Positions 18,784-28,502 are shown, numbered from the stretch's first letter. The stretch: 64,000 nucleotides of DNA from Candidatus Pantoea formicae (GCF_011752625.1 NZ_VWXD01000001.1:62001-126000); one strand, 5' to 3'. Program-made: numbers and translations. Notes: a model not told the origin generated them from the letters alone.

Positions 18784-19638
18784 TCAACAACGCGGGTGCT
18801 TTCCTTGCGCGAAAATCTTAAATATCAATTCTAAATTAGAGAATTTGAACCTAATGAGTTGTTGAAATGAGATTCTTAGCAGCCTGAGATAAATAAAAAA
18901 TTTATTTTTTGAATAGTATTTCCCAGAAAGCACACGGTCATAAAGACGTTCAACTTCCTGTGAACGGCCATCCTGTTCTTCTATCTCTGGCACTGAGGAT
19001 TCAATGGTATTGATGACTTGAACACAAATTTTATAATCTTCTTTCTTCAACATTTCGAGGCGGTTAAAAAAATTGTAATCGACGCCATACAGGGCAAAGC
19101 GATTATCAAAAACTTCCATATTGCACTCAGCAAATTTATCAATCAAACTGCGGTAGATAACCAGCCCCGAGTTTATTGACAGTAAAGTATACTGCGAGTC
19201 AATTTTCATCCCATCTGGAATTTTCTGTACGAACTTATTCAAACGTGGGTAGATAACCTGCTTTGAAACACCATCACGTATGTTGGGTATTTGCAAATCG
19301 ATCACGTCACTGTAACAAGTATTTAAATTATGAATGTAGTTACTCTCTAAAACAAATTCGTCACTAAAAAAAATAAATCTGTCACTCTGAGTATACTCGT
19401 TGAGCACTCCATTATAAATCCAACTGAGTGGCCTGACATCTAAGAAATGTCTAACGCTAATTTTCTTAATTTTAATTCCGAGGTTATGGATAAAGTCTTT
19501 ATCGATATCCTTTGTTCCCACGCCATTATTTATTATCAACAGTTCATCTAAAAGACATTCTGACTTCATTAATGAGTTAAGTGTCGGAGATTCATGAGCA
19601 AAGCAATGACTTAAAACAACCGTCATGATGGTGCGCAT
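18784..19638 (-). CDS. Divergent GT2-like glycosyltransferase of EPS cluster
   Basis: Protein of 284 residues, probably a GT-A fold glycosyltransferase. Supporting features are an N-terminal beta strand (MTVVLSHCF), LLDELLIINNGV where GT2 enzymes have a nucleotide-contact loop, a FFSDEFVLESNYI segment in the DxD position, and FDNRFALYGVDYNFFNRLEM, which mirrors the FD-x-F-F-x-Y-x-E-D-x-D-x-x-x-R pattern of rhamnosyltransferase-type GT2 proteins. The usual DxD is altered to SDE. It is AT-richer than flanking housekeeping genes. Placement between the hydrolase and flippase genes supports a role in repeat-unit assembly. The donor sugar is unknown, and a sugar-modifying role is possible. Confidence 0.65.
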   Translation of the reverse strand: MRTIMTVVLSHCFAHESPTLNSLMKSECLLDELLIINNGVGTKDIDKDFIHNLGIKIKKISVRHFLDVRPLSWIYNGVLNEYTQSDRFIFFSDEFVLESNYIHNLNTCYSDVIDLQIPNIRDGVSKQVIYPRLNKFVQKIPDGMKIDSQYTLLSINSGLVIYRSLIDKFAECNMEVFDNRFALYGVDYNFFNRLEMLKKEDYKICVQVINTIESSVPEIEEQDGRSQEVERLYDRVLSGKYYSKNKFFIYLRLLRISFQQLIRFKFSNLELIFKIFAQGKHPRC

Positions 19639-19707
19639 ACTAAAACCCTGTGTAGTAGAAGTTGAAATTTTTTATGTGGCTGGCAGCATACAAAAGCCGA
19701 GCAAGAT

Positions 19708-20697
19708 TCAATTCTTCTCATGAAGCCAGGAAAGATATCCCTGCATAATCTCTTTCTCGTCACCTGATTCATCAAGCATGCCAAAGTTTGATTCATAGGC
19801 ATTATGCGGGATATTCACGTCCTGTAACGAATACCACCAAATGCCTTTAATGAAGTCATGAGATGCAGCGAGTTGATAATATCTTTTCGTATAGGCTTTT
19901 TGCTGGAAAGGTAATAATTTACCACGCAGTGAATCTGAATATCCCATTTCTGAGATATACAAATCTACCTTATGCCCTGCATTCATATCCTTGAGATGAT
20001 CTTCGAAATGCTCAATAGCTTTAAAGTCTGAGTCAGGTGTATGCGTGGAGTATGGATGTATCGAAATTCCATCCACATCCTGTAACACTCCGTCCTTGAT
20101 CATCACATCTAACCAGTTGATGTGGCGTTGTGACAGCGGGTTCATACTGCCTGCAATAATCACAGCGTTGGGATTGTGCTGTCTGATCACTTTAGCCACC
20201 ATTTTAATCATGGCAGCATATTGATGAGCTGAAGTGGCATCATAACTTTCGGGATGATTTTTCATATCATCGTGCCACCACTCATTGTAGATCTCGTACA
20301 CCACCTTCTTGCTGGGAAATTGGTCAACGTTCCATGCGACAAATCCACTGAATGCCTTAAGCTGCTCAGCAGTGACCGGTTTGGTATTTTGGTACAAAGC
20401 ATTAGTGTTGCCCAACACCAACAGAGGGATAATTCCGGCCTGCAATGAATCATTGACGAAACGCGTGAGTTTCTCGTCAGGTATGCGGTAGACACCCTTA
20501 ACCTGCTCTACCTGACGCCACCTAAAACCACTGCGGTATGAGTTGAAATGATACTTTTTGAGTAACTCAATGGTGCTATCGCCTTGTCCTATCATTCGTT
20601 CAGGTTGAAAGAACACACCGGTATACATGGAGTCTGAGGCTCTGACGCAGCCGCTGGTCAACACACATAGCATGGCCAAAAGAAATAACTTGTTCAT
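19708..20697 (-). CDS. GH-A clan glycoside hydrolase lipoprotein (GH39/GH5-like) in EPS cluster
   Basis: Exported glycoside hydrolase of 329 residues with a lipoprotein signal (hydrophobic stretch, then LTSGC, lipidated Cys at about 17). The TIM-barrel pattern is clear: YRSGFRWRQVEQVKGVY near the start, the acid/base Glu in VYEIYNEWWHDD (about 141), DGISIHPYSTH, and the nucleophile Glu in LYISEMGYSD (about 243), ending with GIWWYSLQD. Both catalytic Glu residues are present. It resembles PslG-type hydrolases inside other polysaccharide loci and may trim, release or edit the polymer. Residue +2 after the Cys is not Asp, so outer-membrane sorting is likely. It replaces the AmsF slot of amylovoran loci by function, not by visible homology. 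Confidence 0.85.
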   Translation of the reverse strand: MNKLFLLAMLCVLTSGCVRASDSMYTGVFFQPERMIGQGDSTIELLKKYHFNSYRSGFRWRQVEQVKGVYRIPDEKLTRFVNDSLQAGIIPLLVLGNTNALYQNTKPVTAEQLKAFSGFVAWNVDQFPSKKVVYEIYNEWWHDDMKNHPESYDATSAHQYAAMIKMVAKVIRQHNPNAVIIAGSMNPLSQRHINWLDVMIKDGVLQDVDGISIHPYSTHTPDSDFKAIEHFEDHLKDMNAGHKVDLYISEMGYSDSLRGKLLPFQQKAYTKRYYQLAASHDFIKGIWWYSLQDVNIPHNAYESNFGMLDESGDEKEIMQGYLSWLHEKN

Positions 20698-20732
20698 TAT
20701 GGGACTCGGATGATGAGTTGAAAGAGTTGAAG

Positions 20733-21605
20733 CTATTTATTGGATTGATTTTTTAAAAATAGGAAAGCATCAACCAGATAGAAATAGGGTTTGGTATTCG
20801 TCCGCAAACGGGTTAAAAACAATGAATTCCTGACCTTCAGTCCATAACTCACCAATTGCGCTTCAAGAATATCCTGATATTTACCGGAAACCTGATTTCG
20901 TTCGCAAAAAAGGGTAAAAGCACGGTGTATTTTCTCCTTATTGCTGAGTGTAATTCTATTAAGGTCGTGTGAGGTGTCCTGCACATAAAGTGACTGCCGC
21001 AATAATCGTGCTTGCTTTTGCTCCGAGTTATTAAGCATACGATAGAAAAGATCCATATCCTGCCATGCTGGCATATCTGGGGTAAATTTCCCGGCGTCTT
21101 TCATTCGTTGAGTGTATGTGAAGCATTGATTACCGATAATGTTCTTGAATAACAGATCCCGTGAGGTAATTTCATTCGGCATCGCCATATCCAGATATCG
21201 CGTTTTTTTATACTGCCCACTTTTGGTTAAGGTCAAGAAGTGTGTATACAAAAAACTGTATTTGTTCAATAAATGGCGATTTTCAACAAAGTAGGCGATT
21301 CTCCCTGGCAGAAAGTAATCATCATCATCCAGTCCGGTAATGAACTCGCCCTCGGCGCTCTCGATCGCCAGATTTCTGCTAATACAAGCACCAGAGTTCT
21401 GCTCTTTGAGGATAGGCTTAACGCGATTATCTTGCTTCGCCATCTCCGTCAGAAACTCTTGCGTACCATCTGATGATTTATCATCAACAATAATCACTTC
21501 GATGTTTTGGTAGCTTTGACTTAGTACCGATGTCAACGCACGTTTCAGCAGTTCAATTCGGTTGTAGGTCGGCACATAGACGGAAACCAATGGCATATTA
21601 TTCAT
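20733..21605 (-). CDS. GT2-family glycosyltransferase
   Basis: Cytoplasmic glycosyltransferase family 2 enzyme of 290 residues that adds one sugar to the lipid-linked repeat unit. The N-terminal GT-A domain is intact: SVYVPTYNRIELLKRALTSV, IEVIIVDDKSSDGT (nucleotide-binding Asp) and FITGLDDDDYFLPGRI (DxD metal site, about 95-98). The start is two bases from the stop of the GT4 gene, so they are co-translated. It resembles AmsB-type proteins of amylovoran synthesis in length and layout. Acceptor and donor are not predictable. Confidence 0.9.
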   Translation of the reverse strand: MNNMPLVSVYVPTYNRIELLKRALTSVLSQSYQNIEVIIVDDKSSDGTQEFLTEMAKQDNRVKPILKEQNSGACISRNLAIESAEGEFITGLDDDDYFLPGRIAYFVENRHLLNKYSFLYTHFLTLTKSGQYKKTRYLDMAMPNEITSRDLLFKNIIGNQCFTYTQRMKDAGKFTPDMPAWQDMDLFYRMLNNSEQKQARLLRQSLYVQDTSHDLNRITLSNKEKIHRAFTLFCERNQVSGKYQDILEAQLVSYGLKVRNSLFLTRLRTNTKPYFYLVDAFLFLKNQSNK

Positions 21606-21606
21606 T

Positions 21607-22713
21607 TTATTTTCCTAGTAGATTGTGGGAATACACATCCAGTGTCTTATTATTCATTTTATCCCTGGTGTAATTATCAACCAGTTTTTGCATCAGTCTT
21701 TTCTTCGCGTTATCTAAATCATATGTGTTAATTCCAGAAAGCAGACTCGCTAACGAAGCACTGTTGCCACAGTTGAAGAAAAGCTTGCTGACTCTGTTCA
21801 ACTCTTTAAATGCGACAATATCACTGGTGATAATAGGAAGGTTATAACTAATGGCCTCAAGAGGAACCATGGCAAATCCTTCCCAACGGGAAGGAATAAT
21901 CAGACAATTAGCTTTTCTGTAATATTCGCTAATCTGTTCCTTCTTAATCCAGCCTGTGTAGGTGATAGCTATGTTTTTGAACTCATAATTATCTTTGTCA
22001 CTTACCTGGTTTACCGTAGAACCCACCATGATAACGTTAAGTTTGAAGTTTAACGTTTTTTCGTCCAGAGTGCGCAGGGCCTCCATTAACGTATCAGTGC
22101 CCTTTTGATAATCAAAACGTCCGACATACAGCAAGGTATATTCATCCAACTTATTATGCGTCAACGCATTAGATAAACTGGGGAGATCTACCCCATTACT
22201 GATCAAACAAAGTTTGTGGCTGGAAAACCCTTTTTCTAAAGCTTTGATGTATTCAAACTCCCCAACACATATGATGCTTTGCGTGGAAAGTGATAACAGC
22301 CGCTCGCACAAGGTGAATATCATGCGTTTGATAAAAAATGTATCGACCAGAAATGAAAAACCATGAGGGCAGTAGATAACCTTAATGTTCCTTTTTCTGA
22401 AAAAAACCAATATTACTAATCGTCCAATAAACCCAGCAAAAGTGCTGTGCAAATGAATAATATTAGGATCCAGAGATTTAACTTGCCGATAAAAACTCGT
22501 TGCGAATGATAATAATCCCGACACACCCCTTTTCTGGCGATTAAAAGTGGTGATGTTAGGTCGTAAACTGGCTGAAAGCTCTGACATATGTTGCTCGGGC
22601 ACCAGAATATTCAACTGCGCTATCTGGTGATTCTCTTTTTGAAAAATTGCCAAACTATCTAGTACAGTGGCAACTCCACCTTTGATGGTCTCTGCGGCAT
22701 GAAGCACTCTCAT
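21607..22713 (-). CDS. GT4-family glycosyltransferase
   Basis: Retaining glycosyltransferase of 368 residues with a GT-B fold (group 1). The N-terminal Rossmann half begins MRVLHAAETIKGGVATVLDSL. The C-terminal half has LLYVGRFDYQKGTDTLMEAL and the E-x7-E donor-binding motif in PSRWEGFAMVPLEAI. It resembles AmsD-type enzymes in amylovoran/stewartan loci. It lies between the EpsG/Wzy gene (24 bp upstream) and the GT2 gene (1-base gap), as part of the polycistronic EPS mRNA. Confidence 0.91.
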   Translation of the reverse strand: MRVLHAAETIKGGVATVLDSLAIFQKENHQIAQLNILVPEQHMSELSASLRPNITTFNRQKRGVSGLLSFATSFYRQVKSLDPNIIHLHSTFAGFIGRLVILVFFRKRNIKVIYCPHGFSFLVDTFFIKRMIFTLCERLLSLSTQSIICVGEFEYIKALEKGFSSHKLCLISNGVDLPSLSNALTHNKLDEYTLLYVGRFDYQKGTDTLMEALRTLDEKTLNFKLNVIMVGSTVNQVSDKDNYEFKNIAITYTGWIKKEQISEYYRKANCLIIPSRWEGFAMVPLEAISYNLPIITSDIVAFKELNRVSKLFFNCGNSASLASLLSGINTYDLDNAKKRLMQKLVDNYTRDKMNNKTLDVYSHNLLGK

Positions 22714-22737
22714 CGCTTGCCCCTTAAAATATTACTA

Positions 22738-23817
22738 TTAGAAAATATTGAATGCGTCATTTAATAAATAGGGATAAATCCCACCGATATTGCTTGATAT
22801 TAGCATCACGAAATAAGCCAACCCGCTAAGGCAAAACGCAATGGTAATGGGCTTACTATTTAATTTTTTAAGAATGAGTGGCAGGATAAGCATTAAATAG
22901 TAAACAAAGTACTGTGCAATGCGTTGTGGTCCTGCCGGGTCAGTACCCAACATCGTCACCGGTAATAACGCCGCTATCCCACACAAATAGCTACATTCCA
23001 TTACGCGATACTCAACATTCTCTTTTCGCAGTTTTCTGCCAAAAATATAGATTGCAATCGCTATCAGTACATAGAGCGCAACGGTCATCAGCCCATTTCT
23101 GCCGTTGGTCGCTCCCTCGGTGTAGTGCTGATATCGCTCATTCCCTGCTGCCATCATCGTGATAATCAGTGAAGTACTGACCATACCGCAAAAAAAAGTT
23201 CCTAAAACTTTAAATTCTAACCTTACCTTTGCATGACAAAGGAAATAAAAAACCAACATCAATGCAGCACTGATATGAAACTGGCAAGCAATCGCAATGC
23301 AAATGGAATATTTTAATAACTTCTTTTCAACTAAAAACTTCAAAGCCAGAAAGCAAATCCCCATCGCGATAGTTTGCCGCACTTGATTATACAGCGCAAA
23401 ATAGAGCCCAAATGTTATGTAGATATAAATTGACAACGTATAGCTGGATGATCGTTTTTTTAACACCCAAAGAACCGGAAATATACACACCAGAGACATG
23501 ATGAAAAAATAGAACGCATAATCGTTATACACTCCCCTAATCAACATCGCTAAAAGTTGGTATCCCTTTTCGACATCTGGATTTAGCGTGAGCGGATAGT
23601 GATTAAACGGAAAACGAAAATCACGCGTGTAGCTTTTAGCATCCGTGCCGATGGTATAATCCCGCATTGAAGCAATCAGTGTTAATACCAATAATGGAAA
23701 TATAACCGAACGGCTATTTAATGTTTTATCCTGAACGTAAACAAAAAACACGCAAAAAGTGGCGGCAAATAAATAGGGCAGCATAATTTTTCTCTGAGGT
23801 GCAGTTCTGTTCACCAC
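22738..23817 (-). CDS. EpsG-family (Wzy-type) polysaccharide polymerase
   Basis: Integral membrane protein of 359 residues with about 10-12 helices, EpsG family, comparable to AmsC. The expected role is polymerisation of flipped repeat units on the periplasmic face. Family marks are LTLIASMRDYTIGTDAKSY near the N-terminus (the R-x-x-x-G-x-D pattern), PDVEKGYQLLAMLIR, and LYNQVRQTIAMGICFLALKFL with the conserved NQxRQ. It follows wzc by 30 bp. Polymerases of this kind are specific to one linkage, so weak similarity to known ones would be expected. Confidence 0.87.
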   Translation of the reverse strand: MVNRTAPQRKIMLPYLFAATFCVFFVYVQDKTLNSRSVIFPLLVLTLIASMRDYTIGTDAKSYTRDFRFPFNHYPLTLNPDVEKGYQLLAMLIRGVYNDYAFYFFIMSLVCIFPVLWVLKKRSSSYTLSIYIYITFGLYFALYNQVRQTIAMGICFLALKFLVEKKLLKYSICIAIACQFHISAALMLVFYFLCHAKVRLEFKVLGTFFCGMVSTSLIITMMAAGNERYQHYTEGATNGRNGLMTVALYVLIAIAIYIFGRKLRKENVEYRVMECSYLCGIAALLPVTMLGTDPAGPQRIAQYFVYYLMLILPLILKKLNSKPITIAFCLSGLAYFVMLISSNIGGIYPYLLNDAFNIF

Positions 23818-23847
23818 TGAAGCTACATTTAATGAATTTCTGCGAAG

Positions 23848-26022
23848 TTACTTGGTTTCACCGTATGCGTAAGTGCTATTACCATAACCGTATCTGTAAT
23901 AGTTTCTGAAACTGTTGGTTACCATATTGAGTACACAAGCCTGTACATTAATATTGCACTGAGTAAAGCGTTTAATACTCAGCTCAATCTCCCGCACAGT
24001 GTTAGTTTGATAACGAGCGACCAGCAGTAATGTCCCAACATGTTTTCCAATAATGACGGCATCGGACACGGCCAGTACCGGCGGTGTATCGACAATCACC
24101 AGATCATAATTTTCCGACGCCCATTTTATGAGTTCAGGCATTACCGGTCCCATTAGTCTTTCTGCTGGATTCGCCGGGGTTTTTCCGCGTGATATGAAAT
24201 CAAAATTATAATCATCTTTTTGCACTCGGGTAATGGGTGTTGCGAAGGGTACCTCTCCCGAAAGGACTTCTGCCAGCCCCGTGGCGTTGCTGACGTCGAA
24301 CACTTTGTGTCCAGTACCGCGGCGCATATCGGCATCAATTAGCAGCACTCTTTGCCCTGTCAACGAGATAATGGCAGCGAGGTTAGCGCTGATAAACGTT
24401 TTCCCGGCCTCTGGAGTTGCACCTGAGATCATCACCACATTATTACTCGCATCCAACATATTGAAATGCAGGCTGGTGCGTAAACTACGAATTGCTTCAA
24501 TGGCGAGATCCGCTGGATTTTCTGCCGCTAAGAAACTAACGCTTTTTTCCCGCTGTTGACGAAGCGATTTTATACGTCTCGGGGTGGTTTTCTTGATCCA
24601 TTCAGATTTAGGGATGCTGGCATAAACATGCAATCCCGCCTGTTCGAGTTGATCGGCTGAATCAATCCCGCGATGGAAAAAAATACGCAACAGAATCACG
24701 CTAACTGAAAGAATAAATCCGAGAAGCGCACCAGCCAGGATTAACAGAATCTTTTGTGGCCTAACGGGCTTTGGTGCTGCAACAGCGTCATCTACAATAC
24801 GCACATTGCCAATGGCACTTGATTTAGCGATGCTCAACTCCTGCTGGCGATTTAGCAATTGCATATAGACTGCACGTCCGGATTCCACATCACGACTGAG
24901 GCGTAACACTTCCTGCTGAGTCGATGGCATCGAAGAGACTTGTTTATTCAACTTTTGTTTCTGCTGCTCTAAGGTGCTTCTTTTTTCAAGTAAAGCCTTA
25001 TAAGTCGGGTGCTCTTTGGTATAGAGTTGCGAAACTTCAGCCTCACGGAAAGTCAGTTCATTCAATTGATTATCAACATTGACCACCTGATCGAGAACTG
25101 ACTTCGCTTCCAGCGATAAATCCACTGAGTCTTTCTGCTGGCGGTAGGCGTTCAACTTATCTTCAGCACGATCGAGTTCATTGCGAACCTGAGGTAACTG
25201 CTGATTTAAAAACTGGAGGCTCTTTGCATCCTGAGCGGCTTCACGATCGATATTTTGCGTCAGATAATGGTAGCTCAGGCTATCAAGAATCTGGCTTATC
25301 TTCTGTTTATTATCACCTGTCAGCTTAAGCTCAAGCATCCCGGTATCTTTACCCTGATCAGCTACCGTCAGGATTGACTGCAATCTGTCGACCGCAGACA
25401 GTCGGGTGAACTCTCTCACAACAAAGCGTTCGCCCGGTTGAGCATTAATTTGTTCGACCAATAGTGACAGCCCATTTTTATTTAATATCTGGCCTACACG
25501 ACCGGTTGCCGTTTCATCATCGTAGGAAACGCTGAAATGCTGATTATCAATAACAGTTAACAGCGCGACACCCGGTTTCAGGTCTGTGGTAGTGGGAAGG
25601 CTCAATTTTGCTACTGATAGTGTGCCGGCCTCATCTCCTAATAGCCTTGCCAGCCCCTTACCCACTAGCGGAAAGTATTTCTTCTGCACATCAATACGCA
25701 GATTTAAATCGTCAACCGTTTGACCAACCACCATCCTCGACTGAATCAGTGAGATTTCCGGCGCCGATATAGGTTGTGAATCGGGTAACATCTGGCTGAG
25801 GCTGTCTAGAATCGCATTACCTTGTTTTTGCTCAACCTGAATCAACGCATCAGCCTGGTATATCGGCGTAGCCAACAATGCATAGAGTGCAGTAAGCAGG
25901 ATGCAGCAACCGGTTATGGTGAGGATAAGTTTCCGGTGGTCCAGTAACTCAGCAATATATCTCCCCAGTTCACCTTCATCCGGGCTTCCGGCACTGTGCT
26001 TATTGGTCATCATTGTGGTCAT
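23848..26022 (-). CDS. wzc: Wzc polysaccharide co-polymerase and tyrosine autokinase
   Basis: Inner-membrane BY-kinase that controls chain length and export together with Wza; 724 residues, the usual Wzc size. An N-terminal Wzz domain (first helix near 38-58, second near 430-450) encloses a large periplasmic coiled-coil region. The cytoplasmic kinase has Walker A GATPEAGKTF, Walker A' VLLIDADMRRG and Walker B LVIVDTPPVLAVSDA. The C-terminal tail carries six tyrosines within NYYRYGYGNSTYAYG, the autophosphorylation cluster. Start chosen at the ATG preceded by AGGGA, giving MTTMMTNKH; an upstream start would add 31 residues read from the wzb end. It overlaps wzb by about 23 bp. The equivalent in Erwinia is AmsA. 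Confidence 0.95.
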   Translation of the reverse strand: MTTMMTNKHSAGSPDEGELGRYIAELLDHRKLILTITGCCILLTALYALLATPIYQADALIQVEQKQGNAILDSLSQMLPDSQPISAPEISLIQSRMVVGQTVDDLNLRIDVQKKYFPLVGKGLARLLGDEAGTLSVAKLSLPTTTDLKPGVALLTVIDNQHFSVSYDDETATGRVGQILNKNGLSLLVEQINAQPGERFVVREFTRLSAVDRLQSILTVADQGKDTGMLELKLTGDNKQKISQILDSLSYHYLTQNIDREAAQDAKSLQFLNQQLPQVRNELDRAEDKLNAYRQQKDSVDLSLEAKSVLDQVVNVDNQLNELTFREAEVSQLYTKEHPTYKALLEKRSTLEQQKQKLNKQVSSMPSTQQEVLRLSRDVESGRAVYMQLLNRQQELSIAKSSAIGNVRIVDDAVAAPKPVRPQKILLILAGALLGFILSVSVILLRIFFHRGIDSADQLEQAGLHVYASIPKSEWIKKTTPRRIKSLRQQREKSVSFLAAENPADLAIEAIRSLRTSLHFNMLDASNNVVMISGATPEAGKTFISANLAAIISLTGQRVLLIDADMRRGTGHKVFDVSNATGLAEVLSGEVPFATPITRVQKDDYNFDFISRGKTPANPAERLMGPVMPELIKWASENYDLVIVDTPPVLAVSDAVIIGKHVGTLLLVARYQTNTVREIELSIKRFTQCNINVQACVLNMVTNSFRNYYRYGYGNSTYAYGETK

Positions 26023-26473
26023 CTTTATTCCCTGAATTTTTAGTGCCGAGTTTATTGACCCATTGATCGCAGGCCAGAGCGATAAGATTGAGTACCGATT
26101 CGAATGCGGCATCACTTTTTTTATAAGGGTCAGGAATGTCGCGATTGCCGTTCCAGCGCCCGAGCAGCATGACTTTCCCTCTTAATTGAGGAGCCATTAG
26201 GCTGATCTTTTCCAGTTGCCTCTGTTCCATTACCAGCAACAAGGCATATTTATTGGCCTCATTCAGGTCGAAACTGCGTGCAGTGTGCCCGGCGAGGGAA
26301 ATGCCCATAGTAGCAGCCACGCGTGCCGCGGTGGCATCTGCCGGGTGACCGACCAATGCCTCCAGGCCGACTGAAGCAATCTTTTTTTGCGGAAACGCCT
26401 GCAATAAAATACGTTCCGCGATCGGAGACCGGCAGATATTCCCAGTGCAAATCAGCAAAATGGATTCAAACAT
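26000..26473 (-). CDS. wzb: Wzb low-molecular-weight protein tyrosine phosphatase
   Basis: Cytoplasmic phosphatase that removes phosphate from the Wzc tyrosine tail, which is needed for cycling of polymer export. The P-loop CTGNICRSP (Cys-x5-Arg-Ser, about residues 9-17) is at the N-terminus, and the general-acid Asp is in DIPDPYKKSD (about 115). About 157 residues; other Wzb/AmsI proteins have about 145, with the extra length in a C-terminal tail that overlaps wzc. Start set at MFESILL; four additional upstream residues are possible. Confidence 0.94.
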   Translation of the reverse strand: MFESILLICTGNICRSPIAERILLQAFPQKKIASVGLEALVGHPADATAARVAATMGISLAGHTARSFDLNEANKYALLLVMEQRQLEKISLMAPQLRGKVMLLGRWNGNRDIPDPYKKSDAAFESVLNLIALACDQWVNKLGTKNSGNKDDHNDDQ

Positions 26474-26478
26474 AGTGA

Positions 26479-27615
26479 TTACCACTGACGTATATAATGT
26501 GCAGAATCAACCAAGTCATATACGCCCCCGATGGTTGGAACCAATTGCGATATCACACGGTTCCAGCGGACAATCGGCGCTGTCGTGACATAAACGATGT
26601 CATAAGGCTGTAGTTGAAATGCGGTACTCAGTACCATGGCAGCCGCATCTTTGGCATTTAACTGGTAAATATTCGCCAGTTTATGACTGCCCGAATTTTT
26701 ACTTAGTGGGCGAATAACAAAGATGCCCGATGCATCTGCCATTTGTTGCGAGACCCCTTCTGCACTACCCAGCGCTTCAGCGAGAGTCATGCCACTACGG
26801 TCCATTTTGAGCGTTGATTGTTTGTTCACTTCCCCCATGACAAATACTTTGAGGTCATCATTGCGCGGTACAAATAAAATATCGCCAGGCGACAGCATGC
26901 GGTTTTGCCGCAAATCACCCTGTTGCATCAACGCCTGCAGCGAGATCAAACTGTCTTTACCATTGTGGGTTAGAACCACATTGCGCCAGTCTGCATCAGG
27001 TGCTAAGCCACCCGCAGCATTGATAGCATCCATCACGGTTAATGGGATATTACTAATCGGCTGCTGCCCGGATCGTACGACCTCACCTGTGACATAGGCT
27101 TTTTGCGAACGGAACGCGGCCACACTGACATCGACCTGCGGACTTTCAATAAAGGTTTTCAGCCGCGAAGTTATTTCGTCGCGTACCTGTTCAATGGTGC
27201 GGCCGGCAACCAGAACTTTACCGATGTAAGGATAGAAAATGGTGCCATCGGTGTTTACCCAGTTGCCGGTATCGCTGGCGCTGCGGTACTGCCCTGCCGG
27301 GGTGGTCAATTCAGGATGATCCCAAACTGTCACCATGAGCACATCGCCAACACCAATACGGTATTGATAGCTCTTGATAGCTTCATCCAACTGGGTGTTT
27401 TGACTTGAAATGATGCTCTTAGGCTGGAGAGACTCAATCAATTTTGGTGTTAATGGAATAACGCTGACGTACTTATCAATATCAGTATTTGAGTCCATTT
27501 GCTCTACTACATCTTTATTACTGGTCGATAAGGTTTGTCCTGGAATGAGCGTACAAGCGGAAAGTAAAAAAACAGCTAATGTCATTACACAGACACGGCA
27601 AGGAAATTTCATCAT
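26479..27615 (-). CDS. wza: Wza outer-membrane polysaccharide export lipoprotein
   Basis: Outer-membrane export channel of group 1-type polysaccharides, 378 residues as in Wza/AmsH. The lipoprotein signal ends LAVFLLSAC (Cys about 21). A Poly_export domain follows with [21 protein letters not shown] and [25 protein letters not shown], then SLBB-type repeats (VYVTGEV-like [21 protein letters not shown]). The C-terminal amphipathic helix region ends with SAHYIRQW. Two adjacent ATGs are possible (27615 or 27612). It is the first structural export gene, 84 bp after the LuxR-type gene on the same strand. Confidence 0.95.
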   Translation of the reverse strand: MMKFPCRVCVMTLAVFLLSACTLIPGQTLSTSNKDVVEQMDSNTDIDKYVSVIPLTPKLIESLQPKSIISSQNTQLDEAIKSYQYRIGVGDVLMVTVWDHPELTTPAGQYRSASDTGNWVNTDGTIFYPYIGKVLVAGRTIEQVRDEITSRLKTFIESPQVDVSVAAFRSQKAYVTGEVVRSGQQPISNIPLTVMDAINAAGGLAPDADWRNVVLTHNGKDSLISLQALMQQGDLRQNRMLSPGDILFVPRNDDLKVFVMGEVNKQSTLKMDRSGMTLAEALGSAEGVSQQMADASGIFVIRPLSKNSGSHKLANIYQLNAKDAAAMVLSTAFQLQPYDIVYVTTAPIVRWNRVISQLVPTIGGVYDLVDSAHYIRQW

Positions 27616-27699
27616 AAGTTAAATTATTAGCCTGGTAAATAAAATGGATAATACAGAGCAGCCAAGAGTCTAAAAAAACGCTAAGTCTGGTGTTGATTA

Positions 27700-28194
27700 T
27701 CAAAAGCCAACGTTCGAATGGCCATAGCTTCTGCCATAAAAGAGGTTTTTGAAAGATGACATATCCCGGTGTAGCATGTGCAAATTACTGACTTTTAGTT
27801 TTTTTAATGCAGAATTCTTTTGCGCACTGATAGTTTTGGGGCTCAATCCTCTGGTGCGAGAAATCTCTAAAATGTTATCACCTTTTAGCAAGGCCCTCAT
27901 CACATCGATCTCTCGCGGCGTCAGATACATTTTTTCTCTTTCTGCAATTAACTTATACAAATTGTGATGAAGTGGTGTCAGACCATGGCTGAGTTTATGG
28001 CTCAGTATGAATCCCGTAAGGCAGTTGCGGATGAAAAATATCTCATTTGAATAAACGCTGATGTCTTTATAAAGCCTTATGGTTTTCAGGTCTGCGCTCA
28101 ATGAAATAGTGATTCCTTTTAACCCCCCCTCATGGATTTTAAGTACTTCACTTAAACCTAACTTAAAAAAATTATCCTCGGATATAATCCTCAT
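27700..28194 (-). CDS. LuxR-type regulator at head of EPS operon
   Basis: Protein of 164 residues with an N-terminal receiver-like part lacking a phosphoacceptor pattern (MRIISEDNFFKLGLSEVL) and an intact C-terminal LuxR/GerE helix-turn-helix at about 95-150 (LTPREIDVMRALLKG, then ISRTRGLSPKTISAQKNSALKKL). This layout is that of RcsA/BglJ auxiliary regulators that partner RcsB. The ATG at 28194 has GTGAGG nine bases upstream; a GTG 15 bp earlier preceded by AGGAG is the alternative start. It lies between the YjbE-like gene and wza, all one strand, so it is part of the operon it probably regulates. Confidence 0.82.
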   Translation of the reverse strand: MRIISEDNFFKLGLSEVLKIHEGGLKGITISLSADLKTIRLYKDISVYSNEIFFIRNCLTGFILSHKLSHGLTPLHHNLYKLIAEREKMYLTPREIDVMRALLKGDNILEISRTRGLSPKTISAQKNSALKKLKVSNLHMLHRDMSSFKNLFYGRSYGHSNVGF

Positions 28195-28229
28195 ATTATT
28201 TAGCCTCACCCGCTCCTGTTAAATCGTCT

Positions 28230-28502
28230 TCATTTCCCAGCAATGGTGCTTGTTGTGGTGGTTGTGCTGGTGTTACTTCCCCCTGGATTGAGTGTTGCCA
28301 GTGCAATACCTGCCAGGACTGAGATGGCGGAAACACCAATCGCTGCCGAGCCACCTACCGCATAGCCTGTCGCCATATCACCAGCCGGTGCGCCGTTATT
28401 CTCAATATATGCCGCTTTATCTTTAGCGCTACTCTCTTCAGCGATTGCATTGCTACTGGCTATTCCCGCGATCAGTAATGTAATAGTTAATAGGGTTTTC
28501 AT
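28230..28502 (-). CDS. YjbE-like small exported protein at head of EPS operon
   Basis: Small periplasmic or secreted protein of about 90 residues. It has a cleavable signal peptide (MKTLLTITLLIAGIASSNAIAEE), a glycine/alanine-rich hydrophobic stretch (GYAVGGSAAIGVSAISVLAGIALA) and a Thr/Ser-rich tail (NTSTTTTTSTIAGK). This composition matches YjbE, first gene of the yjbEFGH exopolysaccharide operon, but nothing YjbFGH-like follows. AAGGAG lies five bases before the ATG at 28502, which decides that start over the ATG immediately upstream. It is the first gene after the ops/JUMPstart leader. Confidence 0.75.
   Translation of the reverse strand: MKTLLTITLLIAGIASSNAIAEESSAKDKAAYIENNGAPAGDMATGYAVGGSAAIGVSAISVLAGIALATLNPGGSNTSTTTTTSTIAGK

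Noticed and set aside
19708..20697. AmsF homologue
   Set aside because: Similar position and export signal, but the GH-A catalytic pattern and short length do not resemble AmsF as I remember it.
28230..28502. Full yjbEFGH operon
   Set aside because: Only a YjbE-like gene is present; the following genes are a LuxR-type regulator and wza.
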